DNA of 64,000 nucleotides. It comes from Weissella coleopterorum (lineage in GTDB: Bacteria; Bacillota; Bacilli; Lactobacillales; Lactobacillaceae). Below, piece by piece: positions 46,106 to 54,252 of the stretch (positions are counted from its first letter, which is position 1; every line of letters starts with the position of its first letter). The stretch is taken from NCBI RefSeq assembly GCF_011304355.1, contig NZ_CP049888.1, positions 1,426,001-1,490,000 on the forward strand, read 5' to 3'. A program made the position numbers and the translations under genes. The notes beneath the pieces are model-generated. The model ran no database searches and was not told the DNA's origin. It was given only the letters and a program-made list of their open reading frames with translations.

Positions 46106-47386
46106 CTAATCCTCTGAAATAATTACACCTAGACCATCGGGAATTACTGTTACCTTGGCCCGTTGACCTTCTTTTTGATAGGCCATATCTAAGGCCTCCT
46201 CAAGAGTTGAAGCTAATTCCATATGCATATCAGTAATTAATTTAGGCTCAACTAAATCTGATACCATGATGACTCGATGATGAACTAAAATACGAGCTAG
46301 AATTTGAGCGGTCCATTGATCCGGAACCGTTTTTAACCGTGGGGTATGTGTGGCTTTATCCAAAAACATTTTTGGTTCTTTGACATCCGCAATATTATGA
46401 TAAAAACCTTCTCCTCCATGCCCATCACGCATTCCAGCGACCATAATAATCGTGCCGTGATCTTGGTTGGAAGCTTCAGCGGCAGTCATTCCTTTTACGG
46501 CTTGATAGATATTTTGGTCTAAAGGATAACCACCATTAGTCGAAATTGTTATTTCAGACTTAACGGCCTTGACTTGCGACAACGAAGCCACAAAGTCAGT
46601 TCCTTTTTGATGAGCTGCCTCAATATCACCAGCAAATGAACCAATAATTTTTTTATTTTCATCAAGCACAACATTTAAAATAAATTCTAAGTGCGCCTGC
46701 TTAGCGGCGTACACCATATCCTCATGAATTAAATTATGGTGCAAATTACCTGTGCGTGAGTGTTGATCATCAATAAATTCACCCGAATGGTTAGCCATAA
46801 TCGTTTTGTATGAAGCAATTCCTGGTAAGACTGATTTACGACCACCTGAAAAGCCAGCGAAAAAATGCGATTCAATGAAACCTTCAGCAATTAAAAGATC
46901 CGCTTCGGCTGCTACTTTATTAATAATAAGTTCCCCGCCAGACGGTAAAGTTCCAATTTTAACCATATCCGCGTCAACTTCAGACTTATGCATCACAATT
47001 TCTTCGTTTTCGACAATGGCAGCACCATATTTATTAATCAACTCTTCCTGTGTGGACGGACGATGGAACCCCGTCGCCACCAAAATTCGAATCCGAGCTT
47101 CAGGTGCAACCGCCCGCAACCGGCGTAACAAAATCGGCGTAATGATATGCGATGGGACCGGGCGAGTATGATCCGATGAAATAATCACAATATTTTTTTT
47201 GCCTTGGGCCCGTTCCTCTAACGTTGGTCCGCCAATTGCTTCATCCAAAGATCGTTCCACTAATTCTTTTTCATCAAATTTCGCTTTAAAATTAGCCGCT
47301 TTCGAAACCAATTTACCAGCAAAATTTTCATCCGCAATATGTGCGGTAATGGTCTTTTTGTCGTATGGTAGTTCAATATCAATCAT
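46106..47386 (-). CDS. larA: Lactate racemase LarA (nickel-pincer enzyme)
   Basis: Interconverts L- and D-lactate, needed for D-lactate-ended cell-wall precursors and for lactate use. The 426 residues (starting MIDIELPYDKKTITAHIADE) include the SSDHTRPVPSHI motif near 71-82 and the HFFAGFSGGRKSVLPGIA motif. The lysine of the latter (about 184) covalently binds the Ni-pincer nucleotide. Other catalytic-type His and Lys residues (ATGFHRPS; ISTNGGYPLDQNIYQAVKG) are present. It leads the five-gene operon. Expression is expected to depend on LarR from the divergent intergenic region. Confidence 0.95.
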   Translation of the reverse strand: MIDIELPYDKKTITAHIADENFAGKLVSKAANFKAKFDEKELVERSLDEAIGGPTLEERAQGKKNIVIISSDHTRPVPSHIITPILLRRLRAVAPEARIRILVATGFHRPSTQEELINKYGAAIVENEEIVMHKSEVDADMVKIGTLPSGGELIINKVAAEADLLIAEGFIESHFFAGFSGGRKSVLPGIASYKTIMANHSGEFIDDQHSRTGNLHHNLIHEDMVYAAKQAHLEFILNVVLDENKKIIGSFAGDIEAAHQKGTDFVASLSQVKAVKSEITISTNGGYPLDQNIYQAVKGMTAAEASNQDHGTIIMVAGMRDGHGGEGFYHNIADVKEPKMFLDKATHTPRLKTVPDQWTAQILARILVHHRVIMVSDLVEPKLITDMHMELASTLEEALDMAYQKEGQRAKVTVIPDGLGVIISED

Positions 47387-47601
47387 GTAAAACGCTCCCC
47401 TTGAAATATATTACATTCGTGAAACTGACATTCATTGTAGGGCGTATTTTGGTTTAAAAAAACAAGATTCATTATTGTAATTAGACATCTTCATTTATTT
47501 ATATGATTTGTTATAAAGATTTAGGAGTGTGGTAAAATTTTTTTAAAAGTATCATATTAAAAGATCAGATGTTTATCATCTTGACTTACCGGAGGTTTAT
47601 G
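47387..47601. promoter_or_regulatory. Divergent larA-larR control region
   Basis: About 215 nt of AT-rich sequence separate larA and larR. It must contain both promoters and the LarR site; possible -10 hexamers are TACAAT (minus, near larA) and TAAAAT (plus, near 47533). The clearest symmetric element is at 47567-47581. Confidence 0.7.
47567..47581. promoter_or_regulatory. Palindrome AGATGTTTATCATCT, candidate LarR (Crp/Fnr-type) site
   Basis: AGATG-N5-CATCT is a perfect inverted repeat just upstream of the larR ribosome binding site. It overlaps the 13-nt word AGATCAGATGTTT (47562-47574), whose exact reverse complement recurs beyond larR. Confidence 0.5.
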
Positions 47602-48273
47602 ATGGTTCTTAGCCATATTGAATACTTACTTAACTCTCTAGAACGAGAAGGCGTCCCAGTTGTTCGAAAAAAAAGACATACCTATTTGACTTATCATGGT
47701 TTTGAAGAAAGTAGCACTTATATCTTGAAAAATGGAATTGTGAAAAACTCCACTATTTTGCAAGATGGACGAGAATTTAACATTTCATATATTACTAAAC
47801 CTGACGTTATCAGTCTTTTACGTGATGAAGTTTCCAAATATACTGATCAACCTTTCAACGTTCGAATTGAATCTGAGTTTGCTGAATTTTATAAAATTGA
47901 CCGAGTTGATTTTTGGCGCTTGGTTAACGCTGACGAAGGTCTTCAATCCTATGTCAAGGAGTACTATCGCAATAAATTATCTCAAAATATTGTTCACCTC
48001 CAACGGATTATGATGAATGGTAAAGCTGGAGCTGTCTGTGCTTTTTTATATGAATTAAATACCCTCTTTGGTAAACGACTGCCGGATCGTCAAGGAACTT
48101 ATATTGATTTCATGGTAACTAATGAAGACATCGCTGGATTTTGTGGAATCAATTCACAATCTTCAGTAAATCGAATTCTTACCTCGCTCCGTCAACAGGG
48201 GGTGATTGATATAAAGAATCACCACATTATTATTAAGGATATGGATTACTTATTAGATAATGTGGCCATTTAA
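47602..48273 (+). CDS. larR: LarR, Crp/Fnr-family activator of the lar genes
   Basis: Lactate-responsive regulator that activates lar genes when L-lactate exceeds D-lactate, as known in L. plantarum. I take the ATG at 47602 (MVLSHIEYLLNSLEREGVPV), 6 nt after GGAGG; ATG 47599 and an upstream ATG at 47569 are alternatives. The 223 residues have an N-terminal cyclic-nucleotide-like beta-roll (about 25-115, GIVKNSTILQDGREFNISYI), a dimer helix, and a C-terminal HTH (about 170-215, EDIAGFCGINSQSSVNRILT). It is divergent from larA and first of the larR-MN-Q-O unit. Confidence 0.9.
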   Translation: MVLSHIEYLLNSLEREGVPVVRKKRHTYLTYHGFEESSTYILKNGIVKNSTILQDGREFNISYITKPDVISLLRDEVSKYTDQPFNVRIESEFAEFYKIDRVDFWRLVNADEGLQSYVKEYYRNKLSQNIVHLQRIMMNGKAGAVCAFLYELNTLFGKRLPDRQGTYIDFMVTNEDIAGFCGINSQSSVNRILTSLRQQGVIDIKNHHIIIKDMDYLLDNVAI

Positions 48274-48280
48274 TTGATTT

Positions 48281-48293
48281 AAACATCTGATCT
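48281..48293. promoter_or_regulatory. Inverted copy AAACATCTGATCT of the motif upstream of larR
   Basis: This 13-nt word is the exact reverse complement of 47562-47574. It lies in the 55-nt gap between larR and larMN, so the larR gene is bracketed by the same motif in opposite orientations. A second LarR site for larMNQO is a possible reading. Confidence 0.45.
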
Positions 48294-48328
48294 AAACTAA
48301 ATTTATTACAAAATTAGGAGATCAAAAA

Positions 48329-49278
48329 ATGCATATTCCAGATGGATATCTGAGCCCTGAAACCTGTTTTTTAATGTACGCCACAGCGTTTCCCATTGTC
48401 ACTTACGCCACTAAACAAGTTGCCAATAAAATCAAAAACGCCCCAGACCGCATTGCCCTGATCGGAATTGGTGCAGCCTGTTCGTTTCTAATTATGATGC
48501 TAAATTTACCAATTCCGGGTGGGACATCGGCACATGCAGTCGGCGCGACCATTCTAGCAATTCTATTAGGCCCGTATGAAGCAGTTTTAGCGCTAACCCT
48601 TGCGCTCATTCTCCAAGCTTTTATCTTTGGGGATGGTGGAGTTCTAGCATTAGGGGCCAATATCATTAATATGGCCGTCATTATGCCTTTATTTGGTTAT
48701 GGAATTTACTCGATCATCCATAAATGGGGGTTCCCTAAAATAGCAGTCGCCCTCGGCTCGTATTTAGGAATTAATTTAGCAGCGCTCTTTGTGGCAATTG
48801 AGTTAGGTTTACAACCAATATTGTTTCACACTACGCACGGACAGCCACTATACAACCCCTATCCCCTACCCATCACGATTACAGCGATGATGGGTACTCA
48901 TTTATTCATTGTTGGAATCATTGAAGGGGCCTTTGCCATGATAATTTATTCTTATGTGCTACACCATAATCCAAAGATAATCATCCAACAAACCGTAAAA
49001 ATTAAACCATTAGTGTTGGGATTAATTGGTCTAGGCGTGCTAACCCCTCTTGGTACACTCATCTCCGCGCCCGCCTGGGGGAATGGTCCGTGGACTACTT
49101 CAAAGGTCATATTCCACAGGGGATGCAAACCACCCAAAAATATCATGCCCTGCTCCCTGATTACCAAGTTGGTTCAATGCAGAGTTTTACATCAGCATTA
49201 ATTATTGCGTTGGTCTTGATACTAATCCTGATCATTCTCATCAGAGGACTACACTATGTGGATCAAAAAAGAGCATAA
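48329..49278 (+). pseudogene. larMN: LarMN, fused ECF nickel transporter substrate-binding subunit, frameshifted as sequenced
   Basis: Nickel-specific S component (CbiM-like) fused to a CbiN-like single helix, supplying Ni for LarC. The N-terminus MHIPDGYLSPETCFLMYATA is the classical CbiM start, with the metal-ligand Met1-His2. Six to seven membrane helices follow. At 49077-49081 the coding strand has GGGGG. The as-read frame then gives an alien 40-residue tail to 49201. One more G gives WGEWSVDYFKGHIPQGMQTT, a C-terminal helix (SALIIALVLILILIILI) and a stop at 49278, for 316 residues. The restored GxAWGEW is the family motif. The end overlaps larQ by 23 nt. Confidence 0.88.
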
Positions 49279-49999
49279 ATCAGTTTTACAACAAAATCGC
49301 TTTCGACTAAATCAGCTTCTAAATTTTTTAGAATCACAGCCAACTGTAAAAAAAATTAACCGCCCAGTCAGGATCGCTGCTTGGCGGTTAATTACTTTAG
49401 TTTGTTTTTTAATAGTCACGGCTCAAATTATCCCGATCAAATTTTTGATCGTCATTTGCCTCGGTTTATTAATTATGACCGTCTGCCATTCTCTTACTTG
49501 GATTTTTCAATTTAGTCAGAGATTTTTCTCATTATTTTTTTTTAGCAGTATTTTAGTTTTACCCACCATTTTTTGGTCAAATCCATCATTTGCTGAGCGG
49601 TTTATTTTACGTTTAGCGATTAATTTAATCCTGATTATCCAATATCAACTAAATACTTCAATCGCAGAGTTTTCACATGCCCTTGAAGAAATTGGATTGC
49701 CTCGGACAATGATTTTCGCACTCAATATTTCTTTGATTAGTATCCAGGATGGCGCCCAAAACTTAGTAAGATTACTTGAAGCACAACAAATTCGCACGCT
49801 TAAGTTAACTCGATTTTCTTTTCAAAAAAGCAGTCATTTGTTAGGAACTTTGGTGGAAAAAATTCATATTAATAGCCAGCACCATGCCGCTGGATTGAAA
49901 ATTCGGCAAATCAATCCAACGATGGAGCGCTTCAGATATCGGTATATAGCTGTCCTAATCCTGACTTGCCTTAGTAGTTTCTTATTTCTAGGAGAATGA
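49256..49999 (+). CDS. larQ: LarQ, ECF nickel transporter transmembrane (T) component
   Basis: CbiQ-like coupling protein linking the ATPase to LarMN. The 247 residues (starting MWIKKEHKSVLQQNRFRLNQ) have about five membrane helices and, near the C-terminal half, the two coupling-helix motifs of the T family: ALEEIGLPRTMIFALNISL and the later ARG-like LLEAQQIRTLKLTRFSF, here with Gln in the usual Ala-Arg-Gly place. AGAGG lies 8 nt ahead of the ATG. It overlaps the restored end of larMN and its stop overlaps the larO start codons. Confidence 0.9.
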   Translation: MWIKKEHKSVLQQNRFRLNQLLNFLESQPTVKKINRPVRIAAWRLITLVCFLIVTAQIIPIKFLIVICLGLLIMTVCHSLTWIFQFSQRFFSLFFFSSILVLPTIFWSNPSFAERFILRLAINLILIIQYQLNTSIAEFSHALEEIGLPRTMIFALNISLISIQDGAQNLVRLLEAQQIRTLKLTRFSFQKSSHLLGTLVEKIHINSQHHAAGLKIRQINPTMERFRYRYIAVLILTCLSSFLFLGE

Positions 50000-50688
50000 T
50001 GATGTTTAAATTCGAAGCAGTTCAATATCAATACCCTAATCAATCAACTACCTTTAAATTCGATTTCACATTGACCAACACTGGTATTACCGCCATCTTA
50101 GGGGCTAACGGCGCTGGTAAATCAACCTTAATTCGATTAATGGCCGGCTTAACTAGCCCCGCTAAGGGTTCTATTTATTTTCAACAACAATTGATTAACG
50201 CTCGTGAATTACCTTGTGATTTTTACCAAAATATTGGGATCGTATTGCAAAACCCCGAAACAATGCTCTTTAACTCAACTGTTTTTGATGAATTAGCCTA
50301 TGGACCCAGTCAAAACTTTCCCGCCACCAAAGTGCAAAGCATGGTTCAAAAAACTGCACAAACTTTCGCCTTAGAACCACTTTTAAATTTATCACCCACC
50401 CAACTTTCAGGTGGTCAAAAAAAATTAGTCAGCATTGCCTGTATTTTAATTAATCAACCACAGCTCTTAATTTTAGACGAACCATTTGGGGGACTCTCCC
50501 TCGAAAATAGTAATCTAATCTTAAAAGTTTTACAAGAATATAAACAAACACATAAAATAATTATTGCCCATCACGATTTTCAATCAATTATTAATTTGAT
50601 TGATGAGGTTTTGATCGTTGAGAACGGTCAAAATAACGTCCCAATAAAAGATATAACCGACATTATTCAACTAGCTAATACCTACTAA
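49996..50688 (+). CDS. larO: LarO, ECF nickel transporter ATPase
   Basis: Energises nickel import with LarQ and LarMN. The 230 residues have Walker A GANGAGKST (about 35-43), the Q-loop QNPETMLF typical of ECF/CbiO ATPases, signature LSGGQKKLVSIA (about 135-146), Walker B LLILDEPFGGL and the switch His in IIAHHD. It begins with three consecutive ATG codons (49996, 49999, 50002) overlapping the larQ stop; TAGGAGA precedes them, so 49999 or 50002 are equally likely starts. It is the last gene of the larR unit. Confidence 0.93.
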   Translation: MMMFKFEAVQYQYPNQSTTFKFDFTLTNTGITAILGANGAGKSTLIRLMAGLTSPAKGSIYFQQQLINARELPCDFYQNIGIVLQNPETMLFNSTVFDELAYGPSQNFPATKVQSMVQKTAQTFALEPLLNLSPTQLSGGQKKLVSIACILINQPQLLILDEPFGGLSLENSNLILKVLQEYKQTHKIIIAHHDFQSIINLIDEVLIVENGQNNVPIKDITDIIQLANTY

Positions 50689-50740
50689 CTTTCATAGTTA
50701 TTTAATATTTAGTATCTCAATTTAATTCAAAAAAGCATGT

Positions 50741-50765
50741 TATAATGATTTTGTAACCGTTTTCA
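50741..50765 (+). promoter_or_regulatory. Cupin-gene promoter with perfect cre site
   Basis: An extended -10 (TGTTATAAT, hexamer at 50741-50746) is followed directly by TGTAACCGTTTTCA (50752-50765). That word matches all 14 positions of the CcpA cre consensus TGWAANCGNTNWCA. Its position at the transcription start predicts carbon catabolite repression. Confidence 0.8.
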
Positions 50766-50788
50766 TTGTCAACATAGGAGGTTCTTTT

Positions 50789-51187
50789 ATGCAACAATTT
50801 AGCGATACGGGTAAGACGCCTTTTATTCAAAATATGATTGAAATGGCCAAGCAAAATACCAATTACCGTGAAGCAATTTGGACAGGCGAAGAGATGCAGG
50901 TAACGTTGATGAGTATTCCAGCTGGTCATGGTGACATCGGTATGGAAATTCATCCCACGCATGATCAACTGCTCTTCTTAGCAGCTGGAACTGGAACCGT
51001 ACAGATGGGTGATCATAAAGATCATATTACCATTAAAAAAACCGTCAAGGCCGGCGATACCGTTATTGTCCCCAAAAACATTTGGCACAATATTACTAAT
51101 TCCGGCGATGCTCCCATGCAAGTAATCTCGGTTTATGCACCAGTACAACACCCAGCTGGAATTGTTCAAGAACATAAACCATCATAA
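50789..51187 (+). CDS. Cupin-domain protein
   Basis: 132 residues forming one cupin barrel. Motif 1 is MEIHPTHDQLLFLAAGTGTV (about 51-70) with the metal-type His, His and Glu partly replaced (H54, H57, then Gln-Leu where Glu is usual). Motif 2 is DTVIVPKNIWHNITNSGD (about 90-107) with a His. It is close to the small cupins often annotated as mannose-6-phosphate isomerase-like, but no sugar site is evident. It is a single gene controlled by a near-perfect promoter and cre site, suggesting a role in use of non-preferred carbon sources. Confidence 0.82.
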   Translation: MQQFSDTGKTPFIQNMIEMAKQNTNYREAIWTGEEMQVTLMSIPAGHGDIGMEIHPTHDQLLFLAAGTGTVQMGDHKDHITIKKTVKAGDTVIVPKNIWHNITNSGDAPMQVISVYAPVQHPAGIVQEHKPS

Positions 51188-51199
51188 TATAATTCGAAC

Positions 51200-51227
51200 T
51201 AACGCCTGAAATATGGCGTTTTTTTAC
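51200..51227 (+). terminator. Rho-independent terminator after the cupin gene
   Basis: AACGCC / GGCGTT is a 6-bp stem with a 7-nt loop, followed by TTTTTTAC. Confidence 0.75.
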
Positions 51228-51343
51228 GCGTTTATTCCTAACATAAAATCACTTATAGCACATCTTAATCCATGATTATCATCCTTAAGGTGTCTAATCA
51301 AGCGATGTCAGGAAAAATGAATCACTCTAATTTGTTTGAAATC

Positions 51344-51370
51344 TAAAAAAGATCCCTTAGGATCTTTTTA
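51344..51370 (-). terminator. Rho-independent terminator after the GNAT gene
   Basis: AAAAAGATCC / GGATCTTTTT forms a 10-bp stem with a TAAG loop. A T-rich tail follows on the minus strand. It lies about 15 nt past the stop at 51382. Confidence 0.85.
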
Positions 51371-51381
51371 AGCTAATCTTT

Positions 51382-51891
51382 TCATATTCCAAATTCAGGT
51401 GCGTAATTCAACATGCCATTAAATTTATGATTTAAGGTCATTGGCTTCAACATAAAAAATTCATCTGGAATTTCCATTGGAGCTTGGATACCAAACCGGC
51501 TAGCCGCAGTATAGCCAAACCGATGATAAAAATCCGGAGAACCCAAAATACTAATAAACTGGTATTCTCTTTGCAGCGCCAAATTTTCGACTACATGCAT
51601 TAGATGACTTCCCACTCCTTGATTCTGAAATTCCGGTGCCACACTCAATGGCGCTAAGACTAACCCTTGTTGGTCTGAGTCTGAATTAATGGTCGCTACA
51701 CTAAGCATCGCATAACCCACTGGTTTACGCTCATTGAATGCCACCAATTCAAAAGTCACAGTTGAACTAATTCTTAAAGCATCTGTTAATTCAACCTCAC
51801 CATCATATCCATGATCGGTCGCAGTAAAAGCAGTTCGAATTAAATGACTCACTGCTTCATGCATTGTGTCATTATATGTTAATATTTCCAA
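51382..51891 (-). CDS. GNAT-family N-acetyltransferase (YhbS-like)
   Basis: 169 residues with a standard GNAT core. The acetyl-CoA loop reads QNQGVGSHLMHVVENLA (about 87-103) within LAPLSVAPEFQNQGVGSHLM, and the FYHRFGYTAASRFGI strand is typical of the YhbS/Eis-like group that acetylates small molecules or proteins. It ends in FNGMLNYAPEFG. It is a single gene. The substrate is unknown. The region around it (50.7-56.6 kb) is accessory in character. Confidence 0.85.
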   Translation of the reverse strand: MEILTYNDTMHEAVSHLIRTAFTATDHGYDGEVELTDALRISSTVTFELVAFNERKPVGYAMLSVATINSDSDQQGLVLAPLSVAPEFQNQGVGSHLMHVVENLALQREYQFISILGSPDFYHRFGYTAASRFGIQAPMEIPDEFFMLKPMTLNHKFNGMLNYAPEFGI

Positions 51892-52100
51892 AATATAATC
51901 TCCTAATTTAATGATATCGGTAACTTCATTAGATTCGGGGAGCTGTGATTAAATTTCTAGAAAGCGATAGCTCCCCGTTCCATTACAATTGTCATATTTA
52001 CCATTCTCCTTTTTAGATTTGATTAAATTGAAGTTTACCACATCCAAAACGATGCTGTAACACGATTAAAGATTATTTTACATTTCTAACTTGCATAATT

Positions 52101-52712
52101 TCAATCCTTAACGTCTAACCCTAACGCATTTAAAATAATCATACCCTGTTGAATATTTAGTTGAAGCCCCTTCATCAATTCCGGACTAAACGAAATAGCA
52201 GAAAAACTACTACTTGCTACCTGCACCTGTTTTAATTTTGTGTTTGTAACATCAATGGCATCAATATTACAGTGATCAAAAATAATCTGATTTTTAAATT
52301 CAACATCTTGAAAATATGCTTCTTGTAAAGCGGTATCTGAAAAAACACTCTTGGTAATTTTAGCTGCAGAAAAATTACTTAGGTCACCTTGACATGCTTC
52401 AATTTTGATATCCTTAAGATTTGCACCAATCCAAGAAGATCCCAAAAGACGATCATTTTTAAACTTAGTGCGATAAATATTGCTTTCATTAAACAAAAAA
52501 TTAGAGAGATCACAATTAATAAATGTACAATCCAAGATATCAGCTAAACTAAAATCATCTTGCTTAAAAATACAGCTATCAAAAGTTATGTCATCCAGTA
52601 AGAGATTACCATTTGAAAATGTAAATTCACATTTAAAATACTTTTCACCAATCTCAACCTCATCCAAACTCATTACCTTATTTTCAATCAAACCATTCTC
52701 CTTTTTATTCAT
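52101..52712 (-). CDS. Pentapeptide-repeat protein
   Basis: 203 residues with about 25 tandem five-residue turns of the form A(D/N)LXX, for example FKQDDFSLADILDCTFINCD, then LSNFLFNESNIYRTKF and LGSSWIGANLKDIKIEACQG. It should form a right-handed quadrilateral beta-helix. Members can shield DNA gyrase (Qnr-like) or have unrelated roles; the gyrase-type loops are not evident. A ribosome-like AGGAG lies inside the first codons, upstream of an in-frame TTG at 52691, so the true start may be there (196 residues). It is monocistronic. Confidence 0.85.
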   Translation of the reverse strand: MNKKENGLIENKVMSLDEVEIGEKYFKCEFTFSNGNLLLDDITFDSCIFKQDDFSLADILDCTFINCDLSNFLFNESNIYRTKFKNDRLLGSSWIGANLKDIKIEACQGDLSNFSAAKITKSVFSDTALQEAYFQDVEFKNQIIFDHCNIDAIDVTNTKLKQVQVASSSFSAISFSPELMKGLQLNIQQGMIILNALGLDVKD

Positions 52713-52891
52713 CAGTTAATTAATTTGTATTTACTAAATTATAGCAAACGATCCTGTTAATAAATCAATTCACTAGTTGATCGGCATGTTCAATTGCTGT
52801 ATCGAACCTATGAATTTCACTCAATCAAGTACTAACTCAATTTAATACCAGAATATGATACCTTTATTCTTGCCAATGGTATTTAAAAAAA

Positions 52892-52925
52892 TAAAAAAAC
52901 ACTCTACAGTTCGAGTGATTTTTTT
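52892..52925 (-). terminator. Rho-independent terminator after the TMEM175-like gene
   Basis: CACTC / GAGTG with a 7-8-nt loop and a TTTTTTTATTTTT tail on the minus strand, directly after the stop. Confidence 0.75.
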
Positions 52926-52929
52926 ACTA

Positions 52930-53520
52930 TTAATAAAGTTGATCTCCATCGGCCGGGGTTGATATTCCCATGATAATCAATTCAATCGCCGTCGCGATAA
53001 TCATAATCGGTGGAAATACAAACGTCAATAAGGCAGCCGTTGCGAGCGCCAACAGTAAATATTTATTACTAAGTAATCGATTTGCGGACATATTTTGAAT
53101 TTGCAGTGCTTTCTCTTTACTACTAGTAGCTAACGCCTTAACAATTTCATGAGATAACCAAAGATAAGCAATCGACCAAACTAAAAACACAAAAAAGTAA
53201 AACAATTCGGGTACGGTTTTATCAACATATTCACCCACCCAAGCTGTTGATACTGGAATTAAGGACATAGAAAATAACCATAAATTATTAACCCAATAAA
53301 TTTTTTTCGTAATCCGTTCTGCAATTGAAAACATATAATGATGGTTATACCAAGCCACTAAGATAAACGCAAAACTAGTAGCGTACGCAAAAAGATAAGG
53401 TAATTCTTCAATAATCCCAGACAAATGATACGTTTCTGGCGTTTTAAATTCTAAAACCATAATCGTGGCAATAATCGCAATAATGGCATCTGTAAATGCT
53501 TCGATCCTACTTTTATTCAT
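52930..53520 (-). CDS. TMEM175-family potassium channel (DUF1211)
   Basis: Leak-type K+ channel of the bacterial TMEM175 family. I use the ATG at 53520 (MNKSRIEAFTDAIIAIIATI), preceded by GAAGGA; an in-frame TTG 15 nt upstream overlaps that site. The 196 residues have the family signature RIEAFTDAIIAI near the N-terminus (the FSD-like motif as FTD) and six membrane helices in total. No classical K+ selectivity filter occurs in this family. It is a single gene with its own terminator. Role in membrane potential is inferred from the family. Confidence 0.88.
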   Translation of the reverse strand: MNKSRIEAFTDAIIAIIATIMVLEFKTPETYHLSGIIEELPYLFAYATSFAFILVAWYNHHYMFSIAERITKKIYWVNNLWLFSMSLIPVSTAWVGEYVDKTVPELFYFFVFLVWSIAYLWLSHEIVKALATSSKEKALQIQNMSANRLLSNKYLLLALATAALLTFVFPPIMIIATAIELIIMGISTPADGDQLY

Positions 53521-53618
53521 CCTAAAATCCTTCAATAATTTATTTTTTAATATGACTATCCTTTGATATTATTGTTCCTAACCCCAATTATATATTTCAA
53601 ATTCCAGCTAAATAATTC

Positions 53619-54056
53619 TTAATCGCCTTTTCGTTTTAAATGTAAAATTGGATATGGTTTATCGAAACCATCTGCCTGGCTTCTCGAATCTATTTCAAAG
53701 CCTTGTTTCAAATAAAATTGCAAGGCTTTTTCATTTTGTTCATTCACATCAATCTTATTAATACCTTTATTGGATTTCAACCAAGTGATGATGTTAGTTC
53801 CGTAATGATTCCCAATAAATTTAGGATCCAAAAATAACATTACTAACTCATATCCGTCTACACCACTAAATCCAATTAAATTATCATTTTCATACCATAA
53901 CATTAATTCGACCGCATCAAAAAAATTTGGGATAAGGTTTTGGTAAAATTCCTTGTCCTCTTGAGATAAAAAGTGATGTGTCGCTCTAACTGATCTATCC
54001 CAAACTCCAACAACATCTGGGTAATCAACTTTTTTAGCAATTCTCTTCTCTAACAT
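53619..54056 (-). CDS. GNAT-family N-acetyltransferase
   Basis: 145 residues. The GNAT elements are weaker than usual: MLFLDPKFIGNHYGTNIITW (about 85-104) carries the acetyl-CoA loop with GNHYGTNI in place of the common Q/RxxGxG/A. The INKIDVNEQNEKALQFYLKQGFEID segment carries the typical C-terminal N-x-x-A-x-x-F/L-Y motif. It begins VGVWDRSVRATHHFLSQED, as in PanM/Yjab-like acetyltransferases. It is a single gene in the accessory stretch, with unknown substrate. Confidence 0.82.
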   Translation of the reverse strand: MLEKRIAKKVDYPDVVGVWDRSVRATHHFLSQEDKEFYQNLIPNFFDAVELMLWYENDNLIGFSGVDGYELVMLFLDPKFIGNHYGTNIITWLKSNKGINKIDVNEQNEKALQFYLKQGFEIDSRSQADGFDKPYPILHLKRKGD

Positions 54057-54205
54057 ACTAATACCTCCAAAGATTACAGTATAACAAAAAAAGCCACCTC
54101 TATCATTGGTTTATAGTAAGAATGAAAACAATAATAAAACATGATGTTATAAAAATATAATTTTTGTTTAATGTTTTTACATTGAATCAATCTCCGGTGA
54201 TAAAT

Positions 54206-54239
54206 AAAAAGCCAAGTGCATTAATCTCTTGGCCTTTTT
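54206..54239 (-). terminator. Rho-independent terminator after the LPXTG surface gene
   Basis: AAAAAGGCCAAG / CTTGGCTTTTT form an 11-bp stem with an 11-nt loop and TTTTTATTT tail on the minus strand, 15-45 nt beyond the stop. Confidence 0.85.
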
Positions 54240-54252
54240 GTATCATAAATTG

